From assembly GCA_025210335.1 (NCBI GenBank), contig JAOARY010000050.1, forward strand, positions 1-64,000: a stretch of 64,000 nucleotides of DNA, in the 5' to 3' direction. Numbering within the stretch: the first letter of the stretch is position 1; the number at the start of each line of letters is the position of its first letter. This document shows positions 9,568 to 18,002 of this stretch, in pieces. The translations under genes were made by a program, and so were the position numbers. The notes beneath the pieces were generated by a model. The model did not search any database. It saw nothing but the letters and a program-made list of their open reading frames with translations, and was not told where the DNA came from. This DNA is from Peptostreptococcaceae bacterium. Its GTDB lineage: Bacteria; Bacillota; Clostridia; Peptostreptococcales; Peptostreptococcaceae.

Positions 9568-10899
9568 ATGAGAGCAAAGGTAGCGATAGAATCTTTAGGA
9601 TGTTCAAAAAATTTAGTAGATGCGGAAATAATGGCAGGTCTTTTAGAAACTAATGGTTTTGAACTTACAGAGGATTTTAAAGAAGCAAATGTTATTATAG
9701 TAAATACATGTGGTTTTATAGAATCGGCAAAAGAAGAATCTATAAATACATCTTTGGAATTAGCAAAATACAAAGAATATGGAGAGTTAGAGTTTCTTAT
9801 AATGACAGGTTGTTTAGCACAAAGATATGCTGAACTTATGAATAATGAATTACCTGAGGTTGATGCATATGTTGGAACTACTAGTTATGATGAAATTGCA
9901 AATATAATCAAAGAATTATATGCTAAAAAATCAGATAAGAAACTTATATTTAAAGAAGATCTAGATAAAGATTTTAATGAAAATTCACCAAGAATAACAT
10001 CTACACCTTCATATATGGCTTACTTAAAAATAGCTGAAGGTTGTGATAATAAGTGTACCTACTGTATAATTCCAAAGTTAAGAGGAAAGTATAGAAGTAG
10101 ACAAATGGATGAAATAATAGATGAAGCTAAAGAACTTGTTAAATCTGGAGTAAAAGAGTTAATAGTAATAGCACAAGATACAAGTAGATATGGGATTGAT
10201 TTGTATGGAGAAAAAAAGCTTAAGGAATTATTAAAAGAATTAGCTAAAATTGAAGAGTTAAATTGGATTAGAGTTCATTATTTATATCCAGAAATGATAG
10301 ATGAAGAACTTATAAAAGTGTTTAAAGAAGAAGAAAAAGTGTTAAATTATTTTGATATCCCTATTCAGCATTGTAATGATAGAATTTTAAAGCTTATGAA
10401 TAGAAGAACTACAAAAGAAGATATAGTAAATAAAATAAATTTAATAAGAGAAAATTTAGAGGATGCAACAATAAGAACTTCTTTAATTGTAGGATTTCCA
10501 TCTGAAACAAATGATGAATTTGAGGAATTAAAACAATTTGTAAATGATATTAAATTTGATAGATTAGGTGTTTTTGCATATTCAAAAGAGGAAGATACGC
10601 CTGCATATAAATTAGATGGTCATATAGAAGAAGAAATAAAAGAAGATAGAAAAAATCAAATTATGTTAGATCAAAAATATATATCTTTAGAAAATAATAG
10701 AAAGCTAATAGGTCAAAATCTAGAAATTTTAATAGAAGAACAAGTAGCAGAAAATGAATATTGTGGAAGAAGTAAGAAGGATTCTTGCGATATTGATAAT
10801 GCTATTTTTGTAAAAACTAATGATAAATTAAATATAGGAGAGTTTTATAAAGTAAATATAGTAGACGCTTTAGAATATGATCTGATGGGAGAGATTTAG
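9568..10899 (+). CDS. rimO: ribosomal protein S12 methylthiotransferase
   Basis: RimO is a radical SAM enzyme with two 4Fe-4S clusters that adds a methylthio group to an aspartate of ribosomal protein S12. The 443-residue protein has the three N-terminal cluster cysteines in ESLGCSKN, NTCGF and GCLAQRY, the radical SAM motif CDNKCTYC near residue 155 and a C-terminal TRAM domain. S12-type specificity (RimO, not MiaB) is supported by SLGCSKNLVDAE at the N-terminus and by pgsA directly following. It abuts mnmH and pgsA with no spacing. Confidence 0.96.
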   Translation: MRAKVAIESLGCSKNLVDAEIMAGLLETNGFELTEDFKEANVIIVNTCGFIESAKEESINTSLELAKYKEYGELEFLIMTGCLAQRYAELMNNELPEVDAYVGTTSYDEIANIIKELYAKKSDKKLIFKEDLDKDFNENSPRITSTPSYMAYLKIAEGCDNKCTYCIIPKLRGKYRSRQMDEIIDEAKELVKSGVKELIVIAQDTSRYGIDLYGEKKLKELLKELAKIEELNWIRVHYLYPEMIDEELIKVFKEEEKVLNYFDIPIQHCNDRILKLMNRRTTKEDIVNKINLIRENLEDATIRTSLIVGFPSETNDEFEELKQFVNDIKFDRLGVFAYSKEEDTPAYKLDGHIEEEIKEDRKNQIMLDQKYISLENNRKLIGQNLEILIEEQVAENEYCGRSKKDSCDIDNAIFVKTNDKLNIGEFYKVNIVDALEYDLMGEI

Positions 10900-11412
10900 A
10901 TGAATATAGCAAACCAGCTTACAATGCTTAGAATTTTTTTAGTTCCTATTTTTATGTATTTTGCATTATTAAATTCAGATAAAGGTTTTTTATATGCTGG
11001 AATAATTTTTATAATAGCATCAATAACAGACTTTTTAGATGGATATCTAGCTAGAAAATATAATATGGTTACTAATTTTGGAAAACTTATGGATCCACTT
11101 GCAGATAAAATTTTAGTGTTGGCTGCAATGCTTGTATTTTTAGAAATGAATAAAATCGCATCTTGGATGGTTTTAATAGTTATAACAAGAGAATTAGGAA
11201 TAAGTATAATAAGAGCAATAGCGGCTTCTAGTGGAAAAGTTATTGCTGCAAGTTATTATGGAAAACTAAAGACAGTAAGTCAACTTATAGGTATAACTAT
11301 GATTTTATTTAATATACCTTTTGGATTTTATGTGTTTTATATATCAATATTTTTAACAGCATATTCAGGTTTTGATTATATAAGACTTAATATGGAAGTT
11401 TTAAAAGGATAA
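10900..11412 (+). CDS. pgsA: CDP-diacylglycerol-glycerol-3-phosphate 3-phosphatidyltransferase
   Basis: PgsA makes phosphatidylglycerol phosphate, the committed step to phosphatidylglycerol and cardiolipin. The 170-residue membrane protein carries the CDP-alcohol phosphotransferase motif DGYLARKYN followed by GKLMDPLADK (D-G-x2-A-R-x8-G-x3-D-x3-D) near residues 48-70, and several hydrophobic helices. The ATG overlaps the end of the rimO region with no gap and uses the site GGGAGA. Gene order rimO-pgsA is typical of Clostridia, but the usual cinA-recA continuation is absent here. Confidence 0.95.
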   Translation: MNIANQLTMLRIFLVPIFMYFALLNSDKGFLYAGIIFIIASITDFLDGYLARKYNMVTNFGKLMDPLADKILVLAAMLVFLEMNKIASWMVLIVITRELGISIIRAIAASSGKVIAASYYGKLKTVSQLIGITMILFNIPFGFYVFYISIFLTAYSGFDYIRLNMEVLKG

Positions 11413-11432
11413 TAAAATTAAATAAAAAAATA

Positions 11433-11458
11433 AAAAACAGCTTTTAGCTGTTTTTTAT
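11433..11458. terminator. bidirectional terminator between pgsA and the 11.4 kb gene
   Basis: AAAAAACAGCT pairs with AGCTGTTTTTT around the loop TTT. A/T runs on both sides let it work for both converging genes. The stop codon of the minus-strand gene lies inside the hairpin. Confidence 0.88.
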
Positions 11459-11836
11459 TTTGGGATTATCATAAATATAATAATCATGAATCACGTTTTG
11501 ATATACTAACATATTAAGTGATGCAATTAAGAAATCTTTGGCTACTTTTGGCGTTTTTAGAGGTATGTAAATTAGCCACTCATCCTTATTATTTGTACAT
11601 CTAGACATATAATGACCTATATATTTTTCATTTCCATATAGCCAATCACCAAGAGTAATATTATGTTTATTTATAATAGAATCAAATTCTATAATCTCAA
11701 AATAACGTTTATCTTGCATGGATATATCGATAAGCTGCTTTTTTACTTCAAACCCCCCAATACCTTCTTTTAGCTTTACTAAAATACAGTATCTTTGTGC
11801 TGGAGTAAGTGAATTTAAACGATAAGGAAAAAGCAT
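11444..11836 (-). CDS. hypothetical protein, no family recognised
   Basis: I do not recognise this 130-residue protein. It has no signal peptide, no clear membrane span and no cysteine pairs. It contains a conserved-looking core with LGDWLYGNEKYIGHY in the middle and a C-terminal stretch VIHDYYIYDNP. Mixed alpha/beta composition suggests a soluble globular protein. The ATG at 11836 is nine bases after AAGGAG; the GTG at 11845 would touch that site. The gene is divergent from the chemoreceptor, with 221 bases between them. Base composition matches its neighbours, so it looks like a real gene and not a recent arrival. Confidence 0.65.
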   Translation of the reverse strand: MLFPYRLNSLTPAQRYCILVKLKEGIGGFEVKKQLIDISMQDKRYFEIIEFDSIINKHNITLGDWLYGNEKYIGHYMSRCTNNKDEWLIYIPLKTPKVAKDFLIASLNMLVYQNVIHDYYIYDNPKIKNS

Positions 11837-11886
11837 AAAGAACACTCCTTAAAATAATCGGTAAAATCAACCCTTTTTATATTGAT

Positions 11887-11990
11887 ATACATATATGTAT
11901 TATTATAAACATAGAAAGCAAAAAAATAAACAAAAAATAGATAAAAAATAAATAAAAACAATATTAAAAGAATAAGTAAAAAATAAATAA
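11887..11990 (+). other. palindrome and phased A-tracts upstream of the chemoreceptor gene
   Basis: A perfect 14-bp palindrome, ATACATATATGTAT, occupies 11887-11900. It is followed by A-runs centred near 11923, 11934, 11945 and 11956, an 11-base period expected for intrinsically bent DNA, and by further A-runs to 11990. The bend lies just upstream of a possible -10 TATAAT near 12022-12027. Confidence 0.5.
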
Positions 11991-12057
11991 AACTATTATT
12001 ATAATTTTTTTGGGGTAGATATATAATACTTGACAGTTTGTTTAAGGAGGGAAGATT

Positions 12058-14097
12058 ATGATTTTATGGATTAGAAAAAAAATATCAAGAAAAATATTAT
12101 CATTTATATTGCTTACTGTAATATTAGTGTTTACAACATTAGGTTTAACTTTAAATACTAAAGTAAAAGGATTTATAGAAAATCAAATAGAGGGGGAATT
12201 ATTAAAGGACGCCAAGGTTATATCCAATGAATTAGATACTTTTTTTGCCAAAAATGAAACATTGGTAAATCAAATGGCTACAAATGAAGATTTTATAAAG
12301 ATTTTAAAAGAAGTAAAGGATAGGAATTTAAAAAGAGAAAATGAAATTTATTATAGGGTAACAAATCAATTAAAGAAAATTAAAGATACTGATTCGAATT
12401 TATCCTTAGTTTGGCTTGGTCTTTCTGATGCGAGTGATCTTATAACAGATATTTCTGAATACGATGCTTCACTCGACTATGATATTAAGGGAAAGGGTTG
12501 GTATAAAGAAACAATGGCAAATGCAAAAACTACTTTTACAGAACCTTATATAGATGCGGTTACTGGAAAATTAGTAATATCAATTGTAAAACCTATCTAT
12601 GATGGAGGGAAAGAAATTGGTGTTGTTGCTATAGATCTTCTTATAGATGATGTGTCAAAAGTTTTAGAGTCTTATAAAATTGGTAAAGAAGGTTATGCAA
12701 CTTTAGTTACAAAAACAGGAACAACTGTATATCATCCAAATAAAGATTTAATAATGAATAGTAATATTACAGAATTTCCTGATAAATTAGGCCTTGTGGG
12801 AAAAGAAATGATAAAGGGTAATAGTAATATAGATAAATATAAATTTGAAGGAAATGATAAATATATTGCATATAGTCCTATAAAATCAAATATGTGGTCT
12901 GTAGGAACTATAATAGATGTTAGTGAAACTCAAGAAGAGTTAAATAGTTTTATATTGATTAATACAGTATTATTTATAATTTTTTCTTTAATAATATTAA
13001 TAATATTATATTTATTAGTACAAATTAGTTTAAAACCAATACCAAAAATTTTAAATGCTATGGAATATTTTTCAAATGGAGATTTAAAAGCAGAAATATC
13101 AGTAAAAACCAATGATGAAATGGGTCTTATTTCAAAGAGTTTCAATAAAGTTAAAATGTTTGTCCATTCAATGGTTGAAAATATTAAACTATCTTCAGAT
13201 GAAATGAATGAAGCATCTCAAATGCTTGTAAGTGCTACTGAACAATCAAGACAAGCGTTAGAAGAAATGACTAAAGCTATAGGTGAAATTGCAGATGCTG
13301 CAACAGATCAAGCATCAGATACTCAAAAAAGTGTAAAAGAAATGCATAATTTCTCAGTTGATTTAGAGAAGGTGTTTGATTCAACTGTAAAAATTTATGA
13401 AATAACTGAAGAGTCATCTACTTTATCAAATAAAGGTTCAAAAACACTTAAAGGACTTAGTGAAAAGTCTCTTGAAAATCAAGAGTCTGTAAAAAATATA
13501 AAAAATATCGTAAGAGAAATGGATGATAGCACATCTGAAATTACGAGTATAATCGATATGATAAATGCTATATCAGAACAAACGAATTTACTTGCACTAA
13601 ATGCGTCAATAGAAGCTGCTAGAGCTGGAGAAGCAGGGAAAGGTTTTGCAGTAGTTGCAGAAGAAATAAGAAAATTAGCGGAACAAACAAGTTCTGCAAC
13701 AGATGATATAAGACAAAAGATATTAAATATACAAGAAAAATCAAAATTTGCAGTTGAATATACTGAGAATTCAGAAGAAATTGCAAAGAAAAATGAAGTT
13801 ATGGTTGTAGAAACTGAAAGTATATTTAAAGATATTAATTCTAATTTGCAAGATTTATTTAGTATAACAGAAGATACAAAGCAATTAGGTGAATCATTAA
13901 ATAACTATAAAGAAAATTTAACTTCACTTATAGAAAGTATTTCCGATGGTGTAGAACAAACATCTGCAAGTATGGAAGAAATGAGTGCCAATTCAGAAGA
14001 ACAAATTGCAACAATTGAGAACTTAGCAGAAGAATCCAAAAAATTAAAATTAGTTTCAGATCAACTTAAAAAGATTTTGATTAAATTTGATATTTAA
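12058..14097 (+). CDS. methyl-accepting chemotaxis protein with Cache sensor
   Basis: The protein is a transmembrane chemoreceptor that controls CheA. The 679 residues show a first membrane helix (about 13-32), an extracellular double-Cache-like sensor (about 35-295, with [19 protein letters not shown]), a second helix (about 298-322), a HAMP domain, and the cytoplasmic coiled coil. The hairpin tip is near residue 506, with [19 protein letters not shown] and [15 protein letters not shown]. There is no C-terminal CheR-tethering pentapeptide. The gene stands alone. The ligand cannot be predicted, though dCache receptors often sense amino acids. The ATG follows AAGGAGG. Confidence 0.95.
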   Translation: MILWIRKKISRKILSFILLTVILVFTTLGLTLNTKVKGFIENQIEGELLKDAKVISNELDTFFAKNETLVNQMATNEDFIKILKEVKDRNLKRENEIYYRVTNQLKKIKDTDSNLSLVWLGLSDASDLITDISEYDASLDYDIKGKGWYKETMANAKTTFTEPYIDAVTGKLVISIVKPIYDGGKEIGVVAIDLLIDDVSKVLESYKIGKEGYATLVTKTGTTVYHPNKDLIMNSNITEFPDKLGLVGKEMIKGNSNIDKYKFEGNDKYIAYSPIKSNMWSVGTIIDVSETQEELNSFILINTVLFIIFSLIILIILYLLVQISLKPIPKILNAMEYFSNGDLKAEISVKTNDEMGLISKSFNKVKMFVHSMVENIKLSSDEMNEASQMLVSATEQSRQALEEMTKAIGEIADAATDQASDTQKSVKEMHNFSVDLEKVFDSTVKIYEITEESSTLSNKGSKTLKGLSEKSLENQESVKNIKNIVREMDDSTSEITSIIDMINAISEQTNLLALNASIEAARAGEAGKGFAVVAEEIRKLAEQTSSATDDIRQKILNIQEKSKFAVEYTENSEEIAKKNEVMVVETESIFKDINSNLQDLFSITEDTKQLGESLNNYKENLTSLIESISDGVEQTSASMEEMSANSEEQIATIENLAEESKKLKLVSDQLKKILIKFDI

Positions 14098-14103
14098 ATA
14101 AAT

Positions 14104-14137
14104 TAAAAAAGATGAGCTTTAGCTCATCTTTTTTTTA
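14104..14137. terminator. bidirectional terminator between chemoreceptor and PPC gene
   Basis: AAAAAAGATGAGCT and AGCTCATCTTTTTT form a long stem with a two-base loop and T runs on both strands, between two converging genes. Confidence 0.92.
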
Positions 14138-14554
14138 GAATTTAAATATATTAAGATTTAAATCTTCATCTATTTGTCTATCTACATCAATATCAATAAT
14201 ATCTATTAGTATTTCACAAGTAGCACTTATATAAGCTTCATTTAAATGACCACCAAATGTTTGCATATCCTTATTAGATAAATTGATATGAAGATGAATA
14301 TAAGGTTTTTCATCCTTTCTTGTGATATTTCCAATCAAACTAGTTATTTCAAATTCTTCTTCAAATTCATATTTTAAATATTCCTTTGTTTGCAAATCTA
14401 AAAAACCAATTGTACCTCTATCACATGCACCTATTCCTGAGATAAATGCAGTTTTTATATTTAATTTGCTACATAAATCATTTAAAGTGCTTACAATTTC
14501 TTCACCTTTATCAATTCTTAGTATAATTTTATTATTACATGCTCTATAATCCAT
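14135..14554 (-). CDS. PPC-domain (DUF296) protein
   Basis: This 139-residue protein is a stand-alone plants-and-prokaryotes-conserved (PPC/DUF296) domain, a trimer-forming fold. Diagnostic features are AFISGIGACDRGTIGF near residue 38, the histidine-rich PYIHLHINLSN near 85 and GGHLNEAYISATCEIL near 102. Bacterial members have no settled function; some carry metal at the conserved histidines. The name 'DNA-binding' in databases comes from plant AT-hook fusions, and no AT-hook is present here. The start ATG is preceded by AGGAG. It is monocistronic and diverges from ilvE. Confidence 0.88.
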   Translation of the reverse strand: MDYRACNNKIILRIDKGEEIVSTLNDLCSKLNIKTAFISGIGACDRGTIGFLDLQTKEYLKYEFEEEFEITSLIGNITRKDEKPYIHLHINLSNKDMQTFGGHLNEAYISATCEILIDIIDIDVDRQIDEDLNLNIFKF

Positions 14555-14689
14555 ATCATCACTCCTATTATTTAGTATACAATAATTATATATTAATATA
14601 TCATTTTATTAAAGATTAAGAAGAAGTTTAAATTATTAAAATATTTAATTAAAAAATATATTTCTTTTTTAGGAAAATGTTTACCTGAC

Positions 14690-14717
14690 TTGCCAAAAAT
14701 AAAAATGTGAGTATAAT
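14690..14717 (+). promoter_or_regulatory. promoter of ilvE
   Basis: TTGCCA (14690-14695) and TATAAT (14712-14717) are separated by 16 bases. This predicts a start near 14724 and a 5' leader of about 140 bases. Confidence 0.65.
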
Positions 14718-14730
14718 TGATTTAGAGGGG

Positions 14731-14819
14731 GATTAGTCTGAAAATTAAGAATGTTTGTAAGTATATACATGAGAAATTATTTTTATAATATGATATACTG
14801 ATTATTGTAAAGGCTAATC
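14731..14819 (+). promoter_or_regulatory. candidate structured leader RNA of ilvE
   Basis: GATTAGTCT (14731-14739) can pair with AGGCTAATC (14811-14819), nine pairs with one G.U. Nested inside, AGTATAT plus CAT (14760-14770) can pair with ATGATATACT (14790-14799), with one bulged A. No T run follows, so it is not a simple terminator. It matches no riboswitch class that I know. Confidence 0.35.
14732..14746 (+). promoter_or_regulatory. probable CodY box over the ilvE transcription start region
   Basis: ATTAGTCTGAAAATT agrees with the CodY consensus AATTTTCWGAAAATT at 12 of 15 positions. It lies just downstream of the predicted start, where a bound repressor would block or roadblock transcription. 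CodY control of ilv genes is well established in Firmicutes; codY itself is not in this window. Confidence 0.45.
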
Positions 14820-14864
14820 AAACTTTGTTTCAAATAAAATACATATTAGTGAGGTGTATATAGG

Positions 14865-15887
14865 ATGGAAAAGAAAGTAGATATTGATTGGAGTAATTTA
14901 AGTTTTGGATACATGAAAACAGATTTTAGATATATATCTAGATGGAAAGATGGAAAATGGGATGATGGACAATTAACAGAAGATAATGTTCTTCATATAA
15001 GTGAAGCTTCAACTGCATTACATTATGGACAACAATGTTTTGAAGGATTAAAAGCTTATAGAACTAAAGATAATAAAATACAACTTTTTAGACCTGATGA
15101 AAATGGTAAGAGATTAAACAGAAGTTGTGAAAGAGTTATGATGCCAGAAGTTCCTGTTGAAAAGTTTATAGATGCTTGTAAGCAAGTTGTAAAAGCAAAT
15201 GAACACTTTGTACCACCATATGGTTCTGGAGCTACTTTATACTTAAGACCTTTTGTAATAGGTGTTGGAGATAACTTAGGAGTTAAGCCTGCACCAGAAT
15301 TTATATTTGCGATATTCTGTGTACCAGTAGGACCTTATTTCAAAGGTGGAATGGCACCAGTTAACTTTACAACTACTGATTTTGATAGAGCAGCACCTAT
15401 GGGTACTGGAAAAGCTAAAGTTGGTGGAAATTACGCTGGTAGTTTAAGACCACATGAAGCTGCTGTTAAAAAAGGTTTTGCAGATTGTATATATTTAGAT
15501 CCTGCAACACATACTAAGATTGAAGAAGTTGGAGCTGCTAATTTCTTTGGTATAACTAAGGATGATAAATTTATAACTCCATTATCTGAATCTATACTAC
15601 CTAGTATAACAAAATATTCATTAATGCATATTGCTAAAGAATATTTAAAGCTAGAAGTTTTAGAAAGAGATGTCTTAGTAGATAATTTAGATGAATTTAA
15701 AGAAGCTGGTGCTTGTGGTACTGCTGCTGTTATAACTCCAATTGGAGGTATAGAGCATCAAGGAAACTTACATGTTTTCCATAGTGAAACTGAAGTTGGA
15801 CCAGTTACTAAAAAATTATATGATACTTTATATGGAATTCAATTTGGAGATGTTAAAGCTCCAGAAGGTTGGATTTACGAAGTTTAA
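14865..15887 (+). CDS. ilvE: branched-chain amino acid aminotransferase
   Basis: IlvE is a PLP-dependent class IV aminotransferase that exchanges the amino group between glutamate and the branched-chain 2-oxo acids. The 340-residue length and the motifs [15 protein letters not shown] near residue 56 and [15 protein letters not shown] near residue 184 mark the longer BCAT subfamily found in Firmicutes and eukaryotes. The lysine in [11 protein letters not shown] is in the position expected for the PLP lysine. The ATG follows GTGAGGTG. It is monocistronic, with a terminator eight bases after the stop. The probable CodY box upstream fits control by isoleucine, leucine, valine and GTP. Confidence 0.95.
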   Translation: MEKKVDIDWSNLSFGYMKTDFRYISRWKDGKWDDGQLTEDNVLHISEASTALHYGQQCFEGLKAYRTKDNKIQLFRPDENGKRLNRSCERVMMPEVPVEKFIDACKQVVKANEHFVPPYGSGATLYLRPFVIGVGDNLGVKPAPEFIFAIFCVPVGPYFKGGMAPVNFTTTDFDRAAPMGTGKAKVGGNYAGSLRPHEAAVKKGFADCIYLDPATHTKIEEVGAANFFGITKDDKFITPLSESILPSITKYSLMHIAKEYLKLEVLERDVLVDNLDEFKEAGACGTAAVITPIGGIEHQGNLHVFHSETEVGPVTKKLYDTLYGIQFGDVKAPEGWIYEV

Positions 15888-15895
15888 TATAAAAA

Positions 15896-15931
15896 AAATA
15901 AAAGTCGCATTATGCGGCTTTTATTTTTTTA
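15896..15931. terminator. bidirectional terminator between ilvE and the MATE gene
   Basis: AATAAAAGTCGCA pairs with TGCGGCTTTTATT (one T.G pair) around TTA, followed by T runs on both strands. The MATE stop codon lies within it. Confidence 0.88.
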
Positions 15932-17262
15932 TCAAAATCTTTATGAAAATCTTTAGAAAGTATATAGGTTAATATTATAGTCAAAAAATCAGCTAGTGGT
16001 TGTGCAAATATAACACCTAATAGCCCAAAGCATTTTGGTAGTATAAAGACTGCTGGTAACAAGAATATTCCTTGCCTTGATAAAGATAAGAGCATGGCTT
16101 TTTTATTTTCACTAAGAGCTTGAAATAAAACCGAATAAACCTGTTGATAACCAGTAAAAGCAAATAATAAACCAAAGGCTTTTAAAGTAATTGTACCAAT
16201 TTTCAAAACTTCTAAATCATTTGAAAATAGTGATATTATCTGTTTGGAGAAAATAAAAAATACTATTGTTGTAAAAATACTAAATATGGATGTATATTTT
16301 ATAGAAAGATTTATTGTTTCTTTAACTCTTTTAAATTTTTTTGCACCATAATTAAAACCAACAATAGGTGAAAAACCTTGATTAAAACCAAGTATTACAT
16401 AAAGTGCTATGGAGATAACTCTTAGACAAATACCTATTGAAGCAACCGCAGCTTCAGAATATAATGAGGCTTGATAATTAATAAGACCTAATGATAAACT
16501 TGATAATCCTTGTCTACAGAAACTTGCAAAACCTATTTTGAAAATATTAGATAATAAATTTTTATCAAAATTAAAATCTTTTAGATTTATTTTTATTATA
16601 GACTTGTCCTTAATATAATAAGAAATTAAAAATAAAAAGGATATTATTTGAGATACTCCAGTGGCTAATGCAGCACCTTTTATTCCATAACCAAAAGTGA
16701 AAATAAATATTGGATCTAATATGATATTAAGTATTGCTCCAAGAATTATACCTATCATACTATATTTTGAATTGCCTTCTGCTCGAATCATATTATTTAG
16801 TACCATATTCATAATATTAAAGAATGATAAAAATACAAGTATTTTTGAATAGTCATAAGCATATAGGATTATATTATTTGTAGCTCCAAACAATTTTAAT
16901 ATAGGATTTAAATTAAGTATTAAAATCAGAGTAAATATTATTGATATTAGAGCCCCACTAATAAATGAATGAGAAGCAACATTGTTTGCTTTTTTATTAT
17001 TATTTTCACCTAAAAATCTTGATATTAATGATGAAGAACCAATTCCTATCATTTGACCTATAGCTGCAATTAAGATGAAAAGTGGAAATGCAACTGAGAT
17101 GGCTCCCATTGCATTAGTATCATTTAACATTCCAACAAACAATGTATCAACAAGATTATAAATTGCATTTACAAGCATTGCAGTTATTGCTGGAATGGAA
17201 AGTTTTAAAAGTAAAGAATTTATATTATTTTTACCTAAATCTAATTTTTCTTTTTTAATCAT
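15910..17262 (-). CDS. MATE family efflux transporter
   Basis: The 450-residue protein is an inner-membrane antiporter of the MATE/MepA type, with twelve hydrophobic segments in two halves and the typical N-terminal LSIPAITAMLVNAIYNLVDT near residue 23. Such pumps use Na+ or H+ gradients to export cationic drugs or metabolites. Its start codon overlaps the TetR stop (TAATG) behind AAGGAGG, so the two are translationally coupled, and the regulator probably senses a pump substrate. The substrate is unknown. Confidence 0.92.
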   Translation of the reverse strand: MIKKEKLDLGKNNINSLLLKLSIPAITAMLVNAIYNLVDTLFVGMLNDTNAMGAISVAFPLFILIAAIGQMIGIGSSSLISRFLGENNNKKANNVASHSFISGALISIIFTLILILNLNPILKLFGATNNIILYAYDYSKILVFLSFFNIMNMVLNNMIRAEGNSKYSMIGIILGAILNIILDPIFIFTFGYGIKGAALATGVSQIISFLFLISYYIKDKSIIKINLKDFNFDKNLLSNIFKIGFASFCRQGLSSLSLGLINYQASLYSEAAVASIGICLRVISIALYVILGFNQGFSPIVGFNYGAKKFKRVKETINLSIKYTSIFSIFTTIVFFIFSKQIISLFSNDLEVLKIGTITLKAFGLLFAFTGYQQVYSVLFQALSENKKAMLLSLSRQGIFLLPAVFILPKCFGLLGVIFAQPLADFLTIILTYILSKDFHKDFDKKIKAA

Positions 17263-17828
17263 TAAATAACCTCCTTAAATGAAATGTTAAATACATCAAC
17301 TAAATAATTTAATATATCGTCTAAATTTTCTTCTTCAAAAGTAAGATGAAGTGAAGATATTAATAAGCTTTTAACAAAATATAATTTTTGTTTCTCTAAT
17401 AATAAGAATTTATAATTATATTCTTCTTTTTTATCTATCAATAATAAAGTTAAATCTATTATTTTTTTATTTAAATTATCCATATCTTCTTTATCAATTA
17501 CATTATGTTCAAATAATTCTTTACCAAGACCTTTTCTGTTTTTTAATTCTAAGAATAATGTTTTAAAAAATTCTTTTATTTTTTTATCAATATTATTTTC
17601 CTGTTCTAGGATATAATCTAATTTTTTGAATGTATTAGTCCAACTTTCTTTTAGTATTTCAAAAAATAGATTTTCTTTGCTATTGTAATAATTATACAAA
17701 GTTCCTACTGCGATATTAGTATTTTTGCTGATATCTTTCATACTAGTTTTCTTATAGCCTTTTTCACAAAATAATGAAAATGCATTTATATATATCTTTT
17801 CTTCTAAATCTTTTATTATTTTTGGCAT
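17262..17828 (-). CDS. TetR/AcrR family transcriptional regulator
   Basis: The 188-residue protein has the TetR helix-turn-helix in residues 10-56 (AFSLFCEKGYKKTSMKDISK, then GTLYNYYNSKENLF). Its C-terminal ligand-binding half is variable. It is the first gene of a two-gene unit with the MATE pump and starts with ATG behind AGGAGG. Inverted repeats lie within 70 bases upstream, so I infer autorepression of the operon, relieved by a pump substrate. Confidence 0.92.
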   Translation of the reverse strand: MPKIIKDLEEKIYINAFSLFCEKGYKKTSMKDISKNTNIAVGTLYNYYNSKENLFFEILKESWTNTFKKLDYILEQENNIDKKIKEFFKTLFLELKNRKGLGKELFEHNVIDKEDMDNLNKKIIDLTLLLIDKKEEYNYKFLLLEKQKLYFVKSLLISSLHLTFEEENLDDILNYLVDVFNISFKEVI

Positions 17829-17840
17829 AAATCCTCCTTT

Positions 17841-17890
17841 ATGAATGTGAATTCATTTTATATTTATATTTTATATGAATATAGGTTCAC
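17841..17890 (-). promoter_or_regulatory. putative operator for the TetR/MATE operon
   Basis: ATGAAT (17841-17846) and ATTCAT (17851-17856) form a perfect inverted repeat around GTGA. A second relationship, GTGAA at 17847 against TTCAC at 17886-17890, spans the likely promoter. Such palindromes just upstream of tetR are usual TetR-family sites. Confidence 0.5.
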
Positions 17891-17945
17891 AAACAATAAT
17901 TATTAATGATATTTTAGATAAAATTAATAATTTATTAATAATTAA

Positions 17946-17993
17946 AAAAACTGGTAATAAAATAATTCATTAATTATTTTATTACCAGTTTTT
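17946..17993 (-). terminator. terminator of the clpE-type gene
   Basis: A perfect 22-bp inverted repeat (17946-17967 with 17972-17993) with a four-base loop and A/T runs at both ends stands just past the stop of the minus-strand unfoldase gene. Confidence 0.93.
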
Positions 17994-18002
17994 GATTTAA
18001 AT

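Noticed and set aside
11920-11990. A-rich repeats that could look like a short CRISPR or tandem repeat
   Set aside because: The units are only A-runs at an 11-base period with no spacer or conserved repeat.
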